The notes beneath the pieces were generated by a model. The model was given only the letters and a program-made list of their open reading frames with translations. It was not told the origin of the DNA and did no database searches. Shown piece after piece: positions 35,620-45,087 of a stretch of 64,000 bases of DNA. Both the position numbers and the translations under genes were made by a program. This DNA is from Suttonella indologenes. Its GTDB lineage: Bacteria > Pseudomonadota > Gammaproteobacteria > Cardiobacteriales > Cardiobacteriaceae. The number at the start of each line of letters is the position of its first letter. The first letter of the stretch is position 1. Location of the stretch: positions 876,001 to 940,000 of the forward strand of contig NZ_UHIA01000004.1 in assembly GCF_900460215.1 (NCBI RefSeq). Direction: 5' to 3'.

Positions 35620-36648
35620 ATGACAAAATTTGAAGAAATTTGCGGACAGCTTAATGAAAGTCAAAAGGTATGGTTAGTTACAGGAGTTGCCGGTTTTATT
35701 GGTTCTAATTTATTAGAGACCTTATTGAAATTAAATCAAAAAGTTATTGGTTTAGATAATTTTGCTACAGGTCATCAGCATAATTTAGATGAAGTAAAAA
35801 GTCTAGTTTCTTCAGAACAGTGGGCTTATTTTACTTTTTATCATGGTGATATCCGTAATTTAGAAGATTGCCAAAAAGTTTGTGAGGGTGTGGATTATGT
35901 ATTGCACCAAGCCGCGTTAGGATCAGTTCCTCGTTCTGTTGCAGATCCTATAACGACAAATAGTGCAAATATTACAGGCTTCTTGAATATGCTTGTGGCT
36001 GCTAGAGATGCAAAAGTAAAAAGTTTTACTTATGCTGCAAGTAGCTCTACTTATGGAGACCATCCTGCTTTGCCTAAAGTTGAGGAAAATATCGGAAATC
36101 CACTTTCTCCATATGCAGTTACAAAATATGTAAATGAGCTTTATGCTTCTGTGTTTGCTAGAAGTTATGATTTCAAAGCTATAGGATTACGTTATTTCAA
36201 TGTATTTGGTAAGCGACAAGACCCTAATGGAGCTTATGCGGCTGTCATTCCAAAATGGACGGCTGCTATGATTAAAGGAGATGATATTTTTATCAATGGT
36301 GATGGTGAAACTAGTCGTGATTTTTGTTATATAGGAAATGTTATTCAAGCTAATATTTTAGCAGCGACAACTCAAAATGAGGAAGCTAAAAATCAAGTTT
36401 ACAATGTTGCTGTTGGTGAGCGTATAACATTAAATGAATTATTTAATGAAATTCAAATTTCACTCAAAAAAAAATCAATTAAATATGATAAAAAACCGTT
36501 TTATAAAGATTTTAGACCTGGAGATGTAAGACATTCTCAAGCAAATATCAAGAAAATTCAAGGTAAATTATCTTATAATCCACAATACAATGTTAATCAA
36601 GGGATTAGAATATCCATAACTTGGTATGTTAGCAAAATTTCCGAATAA
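35620..36648 (+). CDS. tviC: UDP-N-acetylglucosamine(uronate) C4-epimerase (TviC/WbpP type)
   Basis: 342 residues, an extended short-chain dehydrogenase: VTGVAGFIGSNLLETLL for NAD+, AASSSTYGDHP with the catalytic serine region, and SPYAVTKYVNEL with the Tyr-x-x-x-Lys pair. RYFNVFGKRQDPNGAYAAVIP is typical of this group. It interconverts the gluco and galacto forms of the UDP-sugar from the preceding gene. The 101-base gap before it is AT-rich and may hold a promoter, though none is clear. Confidence 0.9.
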   Translation: MTKFEEICGQLNESQKVWLVTGVAGFIGSNLLETLLKLNQKVIGLDNFATGHQHNLDEVKSLVSSEQWAYFTFYHGDIRNLEDCQKVCEGVDYVLHQAALGSVPRSVADPITTNSANITGFLNMLVAARDAKVKSFTYAASSSTYGDHPALPKVEENIGNPLSPYAVTKYVNELYASVFARSYDFKAIGLRYFNVFGKRQDPNGAYAAVIPKWTAAMIKGDDIFINGDGETSRDFCYIGNVIQANILAATTQNEEAKNQVYNVAVGERITLNELFNEIQISLKKKSIKYDKKPFYKDFRPGDVRHSQANIKKIQGKLSYNPQYNVNQGIRISITWYVSKISE

Positions 36649-36666
36649 ACAAAATAATTATATCTC

Positions 36667-37881
36667 ATGATCGTCATAAAAAGTATTTACTCCTTAATTC
36701 TTAGAGGAGGAGGATTGTTAGGAGGATTTTTATCTGTATTATGTATTTCAAGATGGCTCTCCCCTTCAGAAGCAGGTCTTTTTTTTAACATAGTTTCTTT
36801 TTTGATTGCTTTCGCTTTATTTTCACGTTTGGGGCAAGACAAAAGTTTAATTCCAGAAGTAATAGAATCAAAAACAGATTCTAAAATTATAGCTAATGCT
36901 TTATCTATATCTTTATATCCTTTTTTCGTATTTTCACTAGCATGGTTCTTAATATTTGATATCAAATATATCTGGATGGTGTTTTTTCTTTATCTAATGA
37001 TTTTTAATAACATTATCTCTTCTTATTTTAAAGCTAAATTTAAATCGAATTTTTCCATATTGTTTGAAAACTCATTCATTTATAGCATATTATTAATTTT
37101 ATTATTAATTCACTTCTTCATTAGAGAAAAAAATATGAATTTAGATAATGTTATATATTTATATTGTATGAGTATAGCTATTCAATCCCTTCTGATTTTT
37201 TTCTATGATAAAGCATGGTTTATTGAAGTAGTGAGAGAAATAAAAGTCATAGATATTGGCGATTTTTTTTATATATTATTTAAACTAAAGGGTTTTATAA
37301 TTATTGCTTATCTTGGGCATTTGTTAAGATTTTTACCGATATTAGTATTAATGGTATATTTTGATCTTGAAGATTTGGCTTCATATAAAGTAATTGAACA
37401 AATATCAATGAGTTCTGGAGTAATTATTGTTGCTGTAAGTAGTTTATATTCACCATATTATGCTAAATATAAATCAAATTGGTCTGAATTGAAAATATAT
37501 TTTATTCAGTCTATAAGAATCTCAATTATTTTAGGTTTGTTTTTTGTATTATTTATGCTCTATATAAAAGACGCTTATTTTTTATTTTCTAAATTTAATT
37601 ATATCAAATATGGCAACATATATTTCGTATTTCTAATAGCTAGTTTTTTTAATGTAATATCGGCACCTTTTTATAATGTTTTAATCATGACTAAAAAGCA
37701 AAAAATTGCTTTAAAGGCTTTGTTTTTTTCAATAAGCATTTCATTATTTTTTATATTTATTTCAATTTTTTATGGATCTTTATTTATTTTATCTTTGTCT
37801 CAGACTGTTTTTTATTTCTCTATATTATTGTTTAGCATTTTTTATGTTCTTATGGAATGTAAAAAGAATTATATTGAGTAG
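36667..37881 (+). CDS. wzx: Polysaccharide flippase (Wzx)
   Basis: 404 residues, very AT-rich, with about twelve hydrophobic helices. The start SLILRGGGLLGGFLSVLCISRWLSPSEAGLFF is the Wzx/RfbX signature region. It should flip undecaprenyl-linked repeat units across the inner membrane. Sequence is otherwise unlike well-known members, as usual for Wzx. It is followed nine bases later by the polymerase gene. Confidence 0.82.
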   Translation: MIVIKSIYSLILRGGGLLGGFLSVLCISRWLSPSEAGLFFNIVSFLIAFALFSRLGQDKSLIPEVIESKTDSKIIANALSISLYPFFVFSLAWFLIFDIKYIWMVFFLYLMIFNNIISSYFKAKFKSNFSILFENSFIYSILLILLLIHFFIREKNMNLDNVIYLYCMSIAIQSLLIFFYDKAWFIEVVREIKVIDIGDFFYILFKLKGFIIIAYLGHLLRFLPILVLMVYFDLEDLASYKVIEQISMSSGVIIVAVSSLYSPYYAKYKSNWSELKIYFIQSIRISIILGLFFVLFMLYIKDAYFLFSKFNYIKYGNIYFVFLIASFFNVISAPFYNVLIMTKKQKIALKALFFSISISLFFIFISIFYGSLFILSLSQTVFYFSILLFSIFYVLMECKKNYIE

Positions 37882-37889
37882 ATTGATAA

Positions 37890-38996
37890 GTGAATAATAT
37901 GATCAATTTTATTCTGATGTTCATTCTGGCTTTTTTATTTGTAAGCAGAGGTTTTTTTTCATTTTTAGATATATTTATATGGTTTTATGGTTTCTATTGC
38001 TTTTTTATTTATGTCAGAAGAAATAAAATAATAATACCATTTCGTTTAAGTACTCCTTTTTTGTTATTTCTAATCTATATTTTTGTTAACTGTATAGTTA
38101 ATAATGTATTAGATTTTAGGATAATATATTATTTTTCAATAATAATTCCATTGTATTTCATTTTTTCACTCGAAAACAAATCAACTGAATACTTTGTTAT
38201 TTCTTTAGGATGTATTTTAGCAGTAGTATTTATATGTTCTCTTCTAAATCTTCTTCAAATATCAGATTTTAATTATATGTTTTATATTAGAGATGGTGGA
38301 ATAAGGGCTAGTGGTCTAATGTATAACCCTAACTACTTTGCATATAGTACTTTTATTTCTTTCTTATTATTAGATTCGTTTTTTTCTAAAGGAAAAATAA
38401 AATTAATACTTTTATTTATGATGGCTTTTCTTATTTTATTAAGTTTTTCCAGAGGAGTTATTTTAGGTATGTTGGTATATTTTGTATTCAAAATTAAATA
38501 CAAACTTATTCCAATATTTGTTTTGTTAATTTTATTTTTTTATTTATCTAATATTTTTACATTACTAGATATGAATATTGATGATTTATATAAAACTTTG
38601 GAATATAGGTTAGAAAATTTAAAGACAGGTGATCTAAGTGGTCGAGTAACTACTTGGATTATTGGTTATGAAGTATGGAGTCTGAATCTAAAAAATATAT
38701 TATTTGGATTTGGGTTTAATAATTTCATAGAAAACACTGAATATTTGGGGGTTAGTAACACAGTTCATAATAGCTATTTGAGAATGTTATATGAATTTGG
38801 AATCTTAGGTTTTATTTTTATTGTTTATTTGTTTTATAAATTTATTGAAACAATAAGTAAAAATAAAATTTTTCTTATTTTTCTTCCTATTTTAATCACA
38901 TGGATCTCAAATGATTTTTTTATAGTAAAAGACACTTTTTTATTAATTTGCATACTCATAGTTAATTCCAAACATGATTGGGAGGGAGCAAGGTAA
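37890..38996 (+). CDS. wzy: O-antigen/capsule polymerase (Wzy)
   Basis: 368 residues, AT-rich, ten or more hydrophobic helices with a periplasmic loop containing GDLSGRVTTW and LFGFGFNNF, then NTVHNSYLRMLYEFGILGF, the O-antigen ligase/polymerase (Wzy_C) pattern. It should polymerise flipped repeat units. The start is GTG 37890 or ATG 37899. A WaaL-type ligase shares this signature, but position beside wzx and wzz favours the polymerase. Confidence 0.8.
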   Translation: MNNMINFILMFILAFLFVSRGFFSFLDIFIWFYGFYCFFIYVRRNKIIIPFRLSTPFLLFLIYIFVNCIVNNVLDFRIIYYFSIIIPLYFIFSLENKSTEYFVISLGCILAVVFICSLLNLLQISDFNYMFYIRDGGIRASGLMYNPNYFAYSTFISFLLLDSFFSKGKIKLILLFMMAFLILLSFSRGVILGMLVYFVFKIKYKLIPIFVLLILFFYLSNIFTLLDMNIDDLYKTLEYRLENLKTGDLSGRVTTWIIGYEVWSLNLKNILFGFGFNNFIENTEYLGVSNTVHNSYLRMLYEFGILGFIFIVYLFYKFIETISKNKIFLIFLPILITWISNDFFIVKDTFLLICILIVNSKHDWEGAR

Positions 38997-39000
38997 TCCA

Positions 39001-39564
39001 ATGAAAGGTAGAGAAATTTTTTTAAAGCACAACTTAAAAATAAAATTTTTATTCAAAATATATAAATTAATACCTAAATTTATTCGAAGCTTAATTGCTT
39101 TTTTATTAAATTCTAGCAGAGTTGGACTTCTAGTTCGATATTTTGATTTAAAAATGAATTCTTCAACTATTGGAAGTAATGTTTATATTGCTAATTATAT
39201 AATTATTAAAAATTCTAAAAATATAAAAATAGGCAACAATACTAGTTTTCATGAATTTTGTTATATAGATGCTGTTGGCGGCATTAGTATTGGAAGTAAT
39301 GTGTCAATTGCTCATAGTTGTTCATTAATTTCTTTTGAGCATACTTGGAATGATTTTTCTATTCCTATTAAGTATAATTCAACAAAGTTATCTCCTATAA
39401 TTATAGGGAATGATGTTTGGATTGGTTGCGGGGTTCGCATTTTAGCAGGTTCCGTTATTGAAAATCGAGTTGTTGTTGCTGCAGGTGCTGTAGTTAAGGG
39501 AAGATTAGAATCTGGTTATCTTTATGGAGGTATTCCTGCAAAAAAATTGAGAGCTATATTATGA
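39001..39564 (+). CDS. Hexapeptide-repeat sugar O-acetyltransferase
   Basis: 187 residues from ATG 39001 (AAGG seven bases upstream); a longer frame overlapping wzy is less likely. The left-handed beta-helix is visible as repeated I-G-x-N-x-S steps, with catalytic-type histidine in SFEHTWND and the end IGNDVWIGCGVRILAG, AAGAVVKG, YGGIPAKKLR typical of the WbbJ/maltose-acetyltransferase group. It probably acetylates a sugar of the repeat unit. Confidence 0.85.
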   Translation: MKGREIFLKHNLKIKFLFKIYKLIPKFIRSLIAFLLNSSRVGLLVRYFDLKMNSSTIGSNVYIANYIIIKNSKNIKIGNNTSFHEFCYIDAVGGISIGSNVSIAHSCSLISFEHTWNDFSIPIKYNSTKLSPIIIGNDVWIGCGVRILAGSVIENRVVVAAGAVVKGRLESGYLYGGIPAKKLRAIL

Positions 39565-40739
39565 TAAATATTCTATATGTACATGATCATATATTCAAAA
39601 AAAATGGACGAAATATATATAGTGAGGGCAAAATAACTGATGAAACATTTTGTCGTTATATTTTCAATTCTAAAGATAAAATTTATGTTTTGTCTAGAAT
39701 GGAAGAGAAGGAAAATGCCAGTTTATTCACTGAAATTAAGAATACTCAAGTTATTTTTAATCCAGTGTTTGGAATAACTATTTTTCAAATATATTTCATA
39801 AATTTATTTAAGAATATATGCTTGATATTCAAAATGTTAAAAAAAACTGATTATCTTATTTTAAGAATGCCAAGTTTTTTGGGTCTACTAGTTTTTTTGT
39901 TAAATCTTATATTTAGAAGAAAGTTTTTTGTTGAGTTTGTTGGTGACCCTAAAGATGCATTATTAAATGCAATTACAAATAAAAATTTGTTTATTTTATT
40001 TGCAATTAATATAATTGTATTGTTAAATAAATTAGTCTTAAAAAAAGCTAGTGGCGTTATCTATGTGACAAATAAAATTCTTCAAAAGAAATACCCTACA
40101 TTTTCTTATCAAGAATGTGCTTCTAATGTAGAAATAGATATTGAAAAGATAAATCTTTCTGTGGAAAGTTATAAAATAAAGAATAAAGAAATAGTAATTG
40201 GGATTATTGCTTCGTTTAATAATCCTTATAAAGGTATAGGTATGGCGATAGATTCTGTTAAATTATTGAAGAACAAAGGTGTTAATTTAAAATTGAGGAT
40301 ATTAGGTTCAGGTAAATTAGAAGAAAATTATAAGAAACATGCAGAAAATTTAAATTTATTAGACCAAGTTTTTTTTGATGGAATTTTATCCTCACGAGCA
40401 GACATCAATTTTTGGTTAGATAGTTTAGATATATATATACAACCTAGTTATACAGAAGGATTACCTAGAGCATTGATTGAAGCAATGGCTAGAGGACTAC
40501 CCATTGTAGCTACGAATGTAGGAGGAATTCCTGAGCTATTAAGTTCAGATTTTTTAATAGAACCAGGTTCTTCTATAGCTTTAAGTGATAAATTACAACT
40601 TTTAATATCATCTCAAAAAATAAGATATGAGCAAGGTGTATTAAATTATGAAAAATCGAAAGAATATGATTCAGATATCTTAAAAGAAAAAAGGCAAAAA
40701 TTTTGGACTACTGCTAGAATAATGGTTAAAGATTTATAA
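39561..40739 (+). CDS. GT4-type glycosyltransferase
   Basis: 392 residues. The C-terminal donor-binding domain carries YTEGLPRALIEAMARGLPIVATNVGG, the E-x7-E signature of GT4 enzymes. The N-terminal half is divergent and AT-rich, with a hydrophobic stretch (about 105-125 and 140-155) suggesting membrane association. It should add one of the middle sugars of the repeat unit. It overlaps the preceding gene by four bases; two bases separate it from the next. Confidence 0.85.
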   Translation: MINILYVHDHIFKKNGRNIYSEGKITDETFCRYIFNSKDKIYVLSRMEEKENASLFTEIKNTQVIFNPVFGITIFQIYFINLFKNICLIFKMLKKTDYLILRMPSFLGLLVFLLNLIFRRKFFVEFVGDPKDALLNAITNKNLFILFAINIIVLLNKLVLKKASGVIYVTNKILQKKYPTFSYQECASNVEIDIEKINLSVESYKIKNKEIVIGIIASFNNPYKGIGMAIDSVKLLKNKGVNLKLRILGSGKLEENYKKHAENLNLLDQVFFDGILSSRADINFWLDSLDIYIQPSYTEGLPRALIEAMARGLPIVATNVGGIPELLSSDFLIEPGSSIALSDKLQLLISSQKIRYEQGVLNYEKSKEYDSDILKEKRQKFWTTARIMVKDL

Positions 40740-40741
40740 TT

Positions 40742-41875
40742 ATGAATTTTAAATTTGTTGTTATTTGTAATTTTCCTCCTTCAATTATAAATTTTAGAGG
40801 AAAGCTTTTAGAAGCAATAGCAAGTAAGGGATATGAAATTTATATTTTATCACCTAATTTGCAAGATTTCCCCAATGAAGCACAATTTTTATCAGAACAA
40901 GGATATCATTTAATAGAAATCCCTATGCAGCGTACAGGGATGAATCCGTTATCTGATCTTAAAATGATGTGGGCTATTTATAAGACTCTAAAAGAAGTTA
41001 AAGCTGATTATGTATTAGCTTATACAATTAAGCCGGTCATTTATGGAATGTCCTCTGCTTGGTTTGCAAATGTACCTAAACGGTTTGCACTAATTACAGG
41101 CTTGGGCTATGCCTTTCAATCAAATGATAAACCAACAAAATTACAAAAGATAATCCGCCATATGTATAAATTTGCATTAGCACGAAGCAGTAAAGTTTTT
41201 TTTCAAAATCCTGATGATAAGGCATTATTCAAAGCATTAAACTTGATTCCTAATACTCCCTCTGTAATTGTAAATGGTTCGGGTGTACATCTTTCTAAAT
41301 TTAATGTTGTTGAATTACCGTTAAATGATACTGGTTACCCTAAAGCTTCATTTTTACTTATTGCTAGATTGCTAGTAGATAAAGGAATCAGAGAATATTT
41401 TAATGCAGCTAAAGAAATTAAAAAGATTTATCCACAAGCAGAATTTCATCTAGTAGGGTGGATTGATAGCAATCCTTCCTCAATTAGTCAGTCGGAGTTA
41501 AATGAATGGATTCAAAGTGGCATAATCCACTTTTGGGGAAAACTTTCAGATGTTCGTCCTGCTATTGTTGCAAGTTCTATTTATGTTTTACCGTCTTATC
41601 GTGAAGGAACGCCTAGAACAGTATTGGAAGCAATGGCAATGGGGCGAGCTATAATCACAACAGATGCTCCAGGATGTCGTGAGACAGTGGTAAATGGAGA
41701 AAATGGTTATCTAGTGGAAGTACAATCGGTGGATAGCTTACAACAAGCTATGGAAAAATTTATTCTAAATCCATCTTTGATCATTGAAATGGGAAAAAGA
41801 TCACGTGAATTAGTAGCTGAAAAATATGATGTAAATAAAGTTAATCAGCATATGATTCAAGAAATGGAGATTTAA
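40742..41875 (+). CDS. PglA/CapM-like glycosyltransferase
   Basis: 377 residues of the GT4 group. FPPSIINFRGKLLEAIASKGYEI, TGLGYAF and YREGTPRTVLEAMAMGRAIITTDAPGC are characteristic of enzymes that add the second sugar (Gal or GalNAc) to undecaprenyl-linked bacillosamine-type sugars, such as neisserial PglA and Campylobacter PglA. Placement immediately before the PglB-like initiating transferase agrees with that role. Acceptor specificity is inferred from family and context. Confidence 0.85.
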   Translation: MNFKFVVICNFPPSIINFRGKLLEAIASKGYEIYILSPNLQDFPNEAQFLSEQGYHLIEIPMQRTGMNPLSDLKMMWAIYKTLKEVKADYVLAYTIKPVIYGMSSAWFANVPKRFALITGLGYAFQSNDKPTKLQKIIRHMYKFALARSSKVFFQNPDDKALFKALNLIPNTPSVIVNGSGVHLSKFNVVELPLNDTGYPKASFLLIARLLVDKGIREYFNAAKEIKKIYPQAEFHLVGWIDSNPSSISQSELNEWIQSGIIHFWGKLSDVRPAIVASSIYVLPSYREGTPRTVLEAMAMGRAIITTDAPGCRETVVNGENGYLVEVQSVDSLQQAMEKFILNPSLIIEMGKRSRELVAEKYDVNKVNQHMIQEMEI

Positions 41876-43120
41876 ATGCTAAAACGCCTATTTGATATTA
41901 CAGTTTCAATTGTTGCGTTGATTTTATTTTTACCAATTTATACGATTGTTACTTATAAAGTAAAGAAAAATCTAGGTTCTCCAGTTTTATTCCGTCAAAT
42001 TCGCCCGGGATTGAACGGTAAGCCTTTCGAGATGATTAAATTTCGAACAATGAAAGACGCTGTTGATGCTCAAGGGAATCCATTGCCGGATAGTGAGCGT
42101 TTAACGCCATTTGGAAAAATGTTGCGTGCTACTAGCCTTGATGAATTGCCGGAACTTTGGAATGTATTAAAAGGCGATATGAGTTTAGTTGGTCCTCGTC
42201 CGTTGTTAATGGAATATTTACCGCTATATAATGAAGAGCAAGCGAAACGGCATAATGTTCGCCCGGGTATTACCGGTTATGCTCAAGTAAATGGGCGAAA
42301 TGCAATTAGCTGGGAGCAAAAATTTGCATTAGATACTTGGTATGTTGAAAATCAATCATTTTGGCTAGATATTAAAATTTTATTTAAAACAGTAAAAAAA
42401 GTCTTTTTTAAAGAAAATATTAGTGCGGAAGGAGAAGCCACAATTTCTAAATTTACCGGTACAAAATCAGACAAAATTTTTGCCGTTTATGGTGCTTCCG
42501 GTTGTGGGCGTAGCTTAATGCCTGTTGCCAAAGAATATCTAGAAAAACAAGATAAGCAAGCTGAGTTATGTTTCATTGATGATAGTTTATCTGAAGAAGC
42601 AAAAATTAACGGATATCGAGCAATGAATTATGAGGCTTTTAAGCAACAAGAATATGCAGAAAAAGCGGTTTTAATAGCAATTGCAAGCGGTCAAATTCGT
42701 GAAAAAATTTGCAATAAATTAACTGCTGACGACATTAAATTGTGGTCGGTTATTTCACAAAGTGCGGTTATTATGGATTCAGTTTCAGTTGAAGAAGATT
42801 GTGCGATCAGTCCTTTTGTTACATTAGGATCGAATGTGCAAATAGGGAAATCTTTTCACGCCAATCTTTATAGTTATGTAGAACACGATTGTGTTATTGG
42901 TGATTATGTTACCTTTGCTCCGAGCGTAAAATGCAATGGCAATGTGCATATTGGCAACCATACTTATGTTGGAGCTGGAGCAATGATTAAGCAAGGAACA
43001 CCTGATAAACCGCTTAAAATTGGCAAAAATGTTGTAATAGGAATGGGAGCTGTTGTGATTAACGATATTCCTGATGATGTTACTGTTGTTGGCAATCCCG
43101 CTAGAATTTTAAAGAAATAA
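41876..43120 (+). CDS. pglB: Fused initiating phosphoglycosyltransferase and acetyltransferase (neisserial PglB type)
   Basis: 414 residues, two enzymes in one chain. Residues 1-185 are a small-type polyprenyl-phosphate sugar transferase: one membrane helix, MIKFRTMKDA, TSLDELPELWNVLKGDMSLVGPRPL with the catalytic Asp-Glu pair, and RPGITGYAQVNGRN. Residues about 205-414 are a PglD-like acetyltransferase: FAVYGASGCGRSL nucleotide-fold head and a left-handed beta-helix ending GAVVINDIPDD. Such fusions (PglB of Neisseria) make UDP-diNAcBac and load it onto undecaprenyl phosphate. A Pasteurellaceae-type uptake word lies at 42760-42768. Confidence 0.9.
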   Translation: MLKRLFDITVSIVALILFLPIYTIVTYKVKKNLGSPVLFRQIRPGLNGKPFEMIKFRTMKDAVDAQGNPLPDSERLTPFGKMLRATSLDELPELWNVLKGDMSLVGPRPLLMEYLPLYNEEQAKRHNVRPGITGYAQVNGRNAISWEQKFALDTWYVENQSFWLDIKILFKTVKKVFFKENISAEGEATISKFTGTKSDKIFAVYGASGCGRSLMPVAKEYLEKQDKQAELCFIDDSLSEEAKINGYRAMNYEAFKQQEYAEKAVLIAIASGQIREKICNKLTADDIKLWSVISQSAVIMDSVSVEEDCAISPFVTLGSNVQIGKSFHANLYSYVEHDCVIGDYVTFAPSVKCNGNVHIGNHTYVGAGAMIKQGTPDKPLKIGKNVVIGMGAVVINDIPDDVTVVGNPARILKK

Positions 43121-43144
43121 GATTTTGCTGTTTGGAAATTTAAG

Positions 43145-43888
43145 ATGAAACCACCATTTTTCATTACAAATAAAATGCTTAATCTTATGGTAAAAATATC
43201 CTATAAATTAGGCACATTACAGATTGAGTATGAGCGGAATTTACATTTGCGTAAAGAAAATCGTATCCGCTCTATTCATTCATCGTTAGCGATTGAAAAT
43301 AATAGTCTGACGCTTGAGCAAGTAACAGCGGTACTTAACGGTAAACGAGTTTTAGGGCATCCAAAAGAAATTCAAGAAGTTAAAAATGCCTATGATGCTT
43401 ATGATGAAATACTTAGTTACGATCCTTATTCCGTACAGGATTTTCTAAAAACTCATCATTTATTAACTCAAACAATAGTTGATGAATCAGGGAATTTTAG
43501 AAGTAAAGATGTCGGTATTTATAATGCCTCCGGACAATTAGTTCATATGGGAGCGAGACCGCAGTTTGTTGAAAAGCTGATTAGTGATTTATTTACTTGG
43601 GCAAAGAATGATGATACGCCGGATTTAATTAAAAGTGCGGTTGTCCATTATGAAATTGAAATGATTCATCCTTTTAATGATGGAAACGGTCGAATAGGTC
43701 GATTATGGCAGAATGTCATCCTGAGTCGTGCTAATCCCATTTTTGCTTGGATCCCTATCGAAACGATTATATACGCTCATCAAGCGGAATATTACCAAGT
43801 CTTGGCACAAGCGGATAAAGAAAACGATTCAACCGTATTTATTGAATTTATGCTCGGTGTTATATTAGAAACTTTGGAAAATTATTGA
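43145..43888 (+). CDS. Fic-domain AMP-transferase-like protein with N-terminal inhibitory helix
   Basis: 247 residues. The Fic active site HPFNDGNGRIGRLW (about 177-190) is complete, including the histidine and the phosphate-binding arginine. An inhibitory-helix motif SSLAIENN near residues 46-53 fits the (S/T)xxxE(G/N)N rule, placing the autoinhibitory helix N-terminal (class II). Such enzymes transfer AMP or other phosphate-containing groups to target proteins. No antitoxin gene accompanies it. It sits between two diNAcBac genes with 24 and 17 bases on either side and probably shares their transcript. A Haemophilus-type uptake word is at 43633-43641. Confidence 0.92.
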   Translation: MKPPFFITNKMLNLMVKISYKLGTLQIEYERNLHLRKENRIRSIHSSLAIENNSLTLEQVTAVLNGKRVLGHPKEIQEVKNAYDAYDEILSYDPYSVQDFLKTHHLLTQTIVDESGNFRSKDVGIYNASGQLVHMGARPQFVEKLISDLFTWAKNDDTPDLIKSAVVHYEIEMIHPFNDGNGRIGRLWQNVILSRANPIFAWIPIETIIYAHQAEYYQVLAQADKENDSTVFIEFMLGVILETLENY

Positions 43889-43905
43889 TAAAAATAGGAT
43901 AACTT

Positions 43906-45087
43906 ATGCTAAATACCCCTTTTGAACCTTGGCCATCATTTACGCAAGAAGAAGCAGATGCGGTATCAAAAACAATTCTTTCCAACAAAGTCAATTACTG
44001 GACAGGGCAAGAGTGCCGTGAATTTGAAAAAGAATTTGCGGACTATACTCAAACTAAATATGCTGTGGCACTAGCCAATGGTACCTTAGCACTTGATGTC
44101 GCTTTAAAGGCACTAGGCATTGGTGCTGGTGATGATGTAATCGTAACATCTCGTACTTTCCTTGCTTCAGCAAGTTCTATTGTTACGGCTGGAGCTAATC
44201 CGGTATTTGCTGATGTAGAGCTAGACTCGCAAAATATTTCTCGCCGTACGATAGAAGCGGTTTTAACGCCAAATACAAAAGCGATTATTTGTGTACATCT
44301 TGCCGGCTTAATGTGCGATATGGATCCGATAATGGCATTGGCACAAGAAAAAGGCTTATATGTCATTGAAGATTGTGCCCAAGCTCACGGTGCAATGTAT
44401 AAAGATCGTTCAGCCGGTTCTATCGGACATATTGGTGCTTGGTCTTTCTGCCAAGATAAAATTATGACAACCGGTGGCGAAGGCGGTATGGTAACGACCA
44501 ATGATGAGAATCTGTGGAACAAAATGTGGTCGTATAAAGATCATGGTAAAAGTTTTGATGCAGTATATAATCGGCAACATCCTGTCGGCTTTCGTTGGTT
44601 GCACGAGTCTTTCGGAACAAATTGGCGCATGATGGAAGTACAGGCCGTTATTGGGCGCATTCAGCTTAAACGAATGCCTGAATGGACGAAGAAACGCAAT
44701 GAAAATATGAATGCAATTTTATCTGCTTTTAGCAATAGTCCTTATTTTACCGTATTTAAACCGACTGATGATTATCTGCATGCTGCTTATAGATGTTATG
44801 TGCAAGTTAATTTGAATAAATTGCCAGATGGTTGGTCAAGAGACCGTATTATGCAAGAAATTAATGATTTTGGTGTTCCTTGTTATAGCGGTTCTTGCTC
44901 AGAAGTCTATTTAGAAAAAGCATTTGAAGGTACCCCTTGGATTCCTAAAGAGCGTTTGGCGAATGCAAAACAGTTAGGTGAAAGCAGTTTAATGTTCTTA
45001 GTGCATCCGACCTTAAGCAAAGAAAATATACAAAAAACTCGAGAAGCAATTTCTTTTATATGTAAAAAAATAGATGAATTGTTATGA
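43906..45087 (+). CDS. pglC: UDP-4-keto-sugar aminotransferase (DegT/DnrJ/EryC1; diNAcBac pathway)
   Basis: 393 residues. The PLP-dependent fold shows ALANGTLALDVALKALGIG, VIEDCAQAHGA and SFCQDKIMTTGGEGGM with the Schiff-base lysine in CQDK. It should convert UDP-2-acetamido-4-keto-2,4,6-trideoxyhexose to the 4-amino sugar that the acetyltransferase domain of the PglB-like protein then acetylates. Named by neisserial convention (PglE in Campylobacter). It overlaps the next gene by four bases. Confidence 0.9.
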   Translation: MLNTPFEPWPSFTQEEADAVSKTILSNKVNYWTGQECREFEKEFADYTQTKYAVALANGTLALDVALKALGIGAGDDVIVTSRTFLASASSIVTAGANPVFADVELDSQNISRRTIEAVLTPNTKAIICVHLAGLMCDMDPIMALAQEKGLYVIEDCAQAHGAMYKDRSAGSIGHIGAWSFCQDKIMTTGGEGGMVTTNDENLWNKMWSYKDHGKSFDAVYNRQHPVGFRWLHESFGTNWRMMEVQAVIGRIQLKRMPEWTKKRNENMNAILSAFSNSPYFTVFKPTDDYLHAAYRCYVQVNLNKLPDGWSRDRIMQEINDFGVPCYSGSCSEVYLEKAFEGTPWIPKERLANAKQLGESSLMFLVHPTLSKENIQKTREAISFICKKIDELL

